Origin: Lyophyllum atratum
Taxonomy: Eukaryota > Basidiomycota > Agaricomycetes > Agaricales > Lyophyllaceae
DNA length: 64,000 nt
NCBI GenBank assembly: GCA_014905825.1
Contig: JACGCN010000057.1
Location: 62,001 to 126,000, forward strand
Direction: 5' to 3'
Shown here piece by piece: positions 60,851 to 64,000 of the stretch. Position numbers and translations under genes: made by a program. A model generated the notes under the pieces. The model saw only the letters and a program-made list of their open reading frames with translations, was not told where the DNA came from and ran no database searches. Within the stretch, counting starts at the first letter, position 1; every line of letters starts with the position of its first letter.

Positions 60851-61997
60851 CTTGTCCACGTCCAAGTCAATTGCGGACCGATAATAATTAGTAACGTTCG
60901 ACTGTATTCCATAGTGACGTTGGTCTATTCAAGTGGCGGCCTTCCGCGGTTGGGTGGAGTAAACACGTCTTACTACGTGCACACTCAGACCAGCAACACC
61001 AAGATAGTAGGATAGGATAGGGTAGGTATAATCATCCGCAGAGAAAAAGGGTTACCGGGCAATTGCAAATACTCGATTAGCGCACGTTGAGTCACTTTGA
61101 GCGTCAGTGGTGCTCTGACTCTGAGTCTCGATCATGGCCCAAAGCACGTCATGCTCGAATTTTTTTGGTGGGCTAATGCAGGAACAGGGCGAGTCATCCA
61201 GTAGCGATGGTAGAACATTCAACAGAATTGTGAATTGTGGATTCATTATGCGTATGCGACGAGCGACATTTGGAAAACTAGTAGGTACGAATGCATTTTG
61301 GGATGAGGAAGGAAGGGGAGGGCAATGTTTTTATTCGTAAGAGACGTCGTTAAATCGAGTTGAATTTGGTTCCGTGCGGGGTAGAAAGTTACCACAGAAA
61401 AAGACAGGGGAACCGTGTGTGCCTGGACGTAGCGTATGTAAGATGTGATGAGTAGGGATAAGATGCAATATGCGATGCAGTGTTGGAACTTGGAATGGAT
61501 GGACGGCGGGAATAGATAAGAACGACAGGCTGAAATGATGATGTTGATGTTCCACCGCGGAAACATAGCGAAAAAGGGGTGAATGGCAGGGCGCGTGATG
61601 TTGAAATCGCGATAGATGGAATAGAACGCCATCCCCCCTGGAGGCATCAGAATGAGGCATGCGATTGGTTACAGGTGGAAAAATTCGGTGAGACTGGTAG
61701 TGCGGTATTCCTTTTTGACGAAAGCTACGGAAGACGAAAGTATATTTTGCTGATATGAGGAGTGGATCGATTGACTTGAATTGTACTGGATGGAAGATTG
61801 CAGAAAAAGAGATGGCTTGATGCGGGTGGGTCCGTGCCAAGATGCGAGCCCGTTCCGTGCCAGCCGGGCGTTTGTTTTGATGCTCCTCCGTGTGTGGTAT
61901 GGACGGTTATTCGTTTTGTTCGTGAGGAGGCATTTTTACAGAACAGAAAAGCAGTTGAGTAGCAAGACGGGAAGGAAAGCAGGGGTAGGACATGATG
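60851..61997. other. Spacer and 3' flank of the Ecl1-type gene
   Basis: No gene is visible. Minus-strand open frames near 61246-61840 are His/Pro/Phe-rich and overlap each other in different frames, as expected of chance frames in a 3' untranslated region. A short gatag-rich stretch is at 61007-61029. Confidence 0.5.
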
Positions 61998-63324
61998 CTA
62001 TAGAACTCGACTTGGCCGACCGCCGAGCGCTCGTTCCCTGTCCAACAACCCACTCCGCCCGTACCCAAACCCGGGTGCATCCACATCAACCTCTGCTTTT
62101 GCCCGGCCCCTTGTCTTCCGGAATCCGGGTGACAGGGCGCCCTCCGCTCTGCTCGCAGTGGCTAAGGCACGGTTGTGGTCCTCAAGCGCCACCGTCGACA
62201 ACATCATCTTAGGAGGCGGAGAGATGCTCCGGCGCACAGGAGCACGGCCACGACAGAGGCCGGAAACTGATGACCAATCTGTGGCGCCCTCGTCATCTGC
62301 CTGGTTCTCCTGAGAGTAGAAGGCCGCTGGGTTGAACTGTGGCAGTCCGCCCCTCGAACGCGAGCGAGAGCTTGAATCTCCAGAGCAACAACTGCCCCTG
62401 GAGCCACCTTGCACACGTCGACGACCTCGGGGGGTCGGATGTGGGGCCGTTGATGAAAGAGTAGAGGAAGAGTGGGTAAGGCTGGCTGAAGGTAATTTTG
62501 ATAACTTTGGCGTCGGAGGCGAGCGACGTGCGATGGTTTTGCCGGACGAAGAAGATACAGGGGATATGTGAATTCCGTCGGCTAGGTTGGACATTTGCAG
62601 CAATGAGAAATAGGCCGGCAGGCTCGCGCGGTTCCGCTTGGGCTTTGTTGAGACCGGCTTTGTGATATGAAACTCGGGCTCGGACTCGTCTCGGGACGAA
62701 AATCCGATGTCAGAATATCCGGCGTCATCGTCAGGGATGGACAGATGGGAATGGAGAGGGGCACTCCGGGGTGCCTCCTGCACGTGCGAAGAGCTAGTGC
62801 GACCGTGAGGGTTAGAGACGGTAGAACGGTTGTTCGTGCCGGATGGGCGCCTTGCATACGAAAGGGCAGAAGGCTTCATGGAATCGAGGAAGTTGGCGGA
62901 CTTTGAGCTGCCTTCGTAAAGGGAGTCTGCGCTTTCATGAAAGCGATTAATGCGGTAGCTGCTGACGCCGAAAGGAGCGCCGTCATCTTCGTCGTCTGTG
63001 ACCGCAGACCAGGAGGTGGATGAGGCAGAAGATGAGGAGACGGAGTAATGGTGGCGACCGCGGGTGTACTTGTTGAGGGCCGAGCCGAGGGCTGAAGGGA
63101 CAAGGGCTGGAACATCAGCGCCGGTTGCGTAGCCTAGGTTTGGAGATGACACGGCACTGGAGGCAGAGGATATTGAGGGTGAGGATGTATCTTGGCTCTG
63201 GCAGTCTTCACTGCAGTAGGCGAGGCTGTGCGGGGGGTAAGGGGGTGGGGTGGAGGAAAGAGAGGGATACATACGCATCGTCGTTGAGGTGTTTGCCGCA
63301 GACCAGGCATATCTCCTCGAACAT
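61998..63324 (-). CDS. Ecl1-type (life-span regulatory) zinc protein, serine-rich
   Basis: Two exons (63324-63275 and 63225-61998) give 425 residues. The N-terminus, FEEICLVCGKHLNDDALAYCSEDC, has the CxxC...CxxxC zinc motif of the Ecl1 family; its members extend chronological lifespan when overexpressed in fission yeast. The motif is only complete after removing the 49-nt intron. The remaining 390 residues are mostly Ser, Pro, Arg and Gly with little predicted structure, including RSRSRGGLPQFNPAAFY and SPPPKMMLSTVALEDHNRAL. Such long disordered tails are common in basidiomycete members, while yeast Ecl1 is about 80 residues. Function by homology is regulatory, in nucleus or cytosol, but unproven. 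The far 5' region continues to the window edge. Confidence 0.78.
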
Positions 63325-64000
63325 TGTGGGAGGGGATGAGGGAAAGACAGGGCGGAGTGGCTGGGCTTTATATAGGAGACCCAGGTCGCGACCAGTCCCA
63401 AACGAAAAACGTTTTTGAGGCGACAAGTGACTCCATTCGGCTATAAATACAGGACACGTGATGTGCTTCTGTCGAATCACACAGGGACTTCCGCCGAGGC
63501 CCAAAGGAAACGAGATCTGCATCTGGATCCATCTGCGCATGCGTTGTTCGCGACCCCCACCTTCCAACGATTCGATTTTCCTCAGCGTGATATGACTCAA
63601 ACCGTGCGCCATCACACGTTTGGTCTCATGACTCCCCCCCTCCGCAAACGTGTGGCGTGCAAGCTCGCCACGTTCACGCCTTGCTCACCATTCCCGCCTC
63701 GTTATCCACCTCAAGCTCAAGAGTCGACACCCTCGGATCGGTATTTTTTTTCTAAAAAACTCGTGACATGTGATGTCAGCAATCACTCTGTTTGATTTCC
63801 TTTCTGGGCCGCTACCCAGCCTGAGCAGACGTCATGCATGATGCTCTTGACCACCGCCGCATTTCGCCTCGTCGCTATACCAATCCTGTGACGACGCGCA
63901 GCTCGAAATGGATTTATTGTTCGCGGCTGCAGTGACCGCGAGACCAAATCAAACCTCCCCACAGTCACGCAATACAAGTCGTCGGCAACGTAATTGTAAA
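63325..64000. other. Upstream region to the right edge
   Basis: No gene is visible. It holds the promoter side of the Ecl1-type gene, with a cacgtg word near 63454 and a TATA-like tatataggag near 63369-63378. A gene starting beyond the edge cannot be excluded. Confidence 0.45.

Noticed and set aside
61331..61840. Minus-strand open frame of 169 codons downstream of the Ecl1-type gene
   Set aside because: It is His/Phe/Pro-rich and overlaps another open frame in a different phase, with no known motif. It fits a 3' untranslated region.

Overview
The window is nuclear DNA of a filamentous basidiomycete, most likely an Agaricomycete. Evidence: densely packed, intron-rich genes on both strands, introns mostly about 45-75 nt, several very small exons, fungal multi-domain genes (fused tryptophan synthase, asparaginase with ankyrin repeats, WOPR regulator) and a LINE-type RNase H unit with a long A-tail. 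I rebuilt exon-intron structures by hand. For nine genes I summed all exons and the open frame closed exactly. No species name is justified.

Left part (1-14.7 kb): SNU13 (snoRNP/spliceosome), a two-domain secreted haem peroxidase, the mitochondrial branched-chain 2-oxoacid dehydrogenase E1-beta, a CreC/WDR20 WD40 protein, an APC15-like acidic protein, a MET12-type methylenetetrahydrofolate reductase, a Rab6/Ypt6 GTPase, TAP42, and an intron-containing tRNA-Ser(CGA).

Middle (14.8-45.4 kb): the large PI4-kinase STT4, an unrecognised coiled-coil gene starting head-to-head with it, glutaminyl cyclase, TRAPPC4/Trs23, a HORMA+PHD meiotic protein (Hop1 type), DOA1/PLAA, a histidine phosphatase, a vacuolar Ca2+/H+ exchanger, L-asparaginase, bifunctional tryptophan synthase and eIF2B-beta.

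Right part (45.5-64 kb): mitochondrial GUF1/EF4, splicing factor Cwf18/CCDC12, a WOPR (Gti1/Pac2) transcription factor, elongin A, about 2 kb without genes, a WDR26/Gid7 CTLH-WD40 protein, an LINE-derived RNase H unit and a serine-rich Ecl1-type zinc protein.

Nearly all genes are housekeeping and unrelated to each other; this is not a biosynthetic cluster or defence island. Loose themes are carbon-source signalling through ubiquitin (CreC, Gid7), vesicle traffic (Ypt6, Trs23, STT4) and amino-acid metabolism (BCKDH, MTHFR, asparaginase, TRP5). I found no convincing undescribed system. The most useful leads are the unrecognised coiled-coil gene overlapping STT4's start, the unassigned C-terminal half of the peroxidase, the RNase H unit and its likely frameshift, two GC-AG introns and several microexons.
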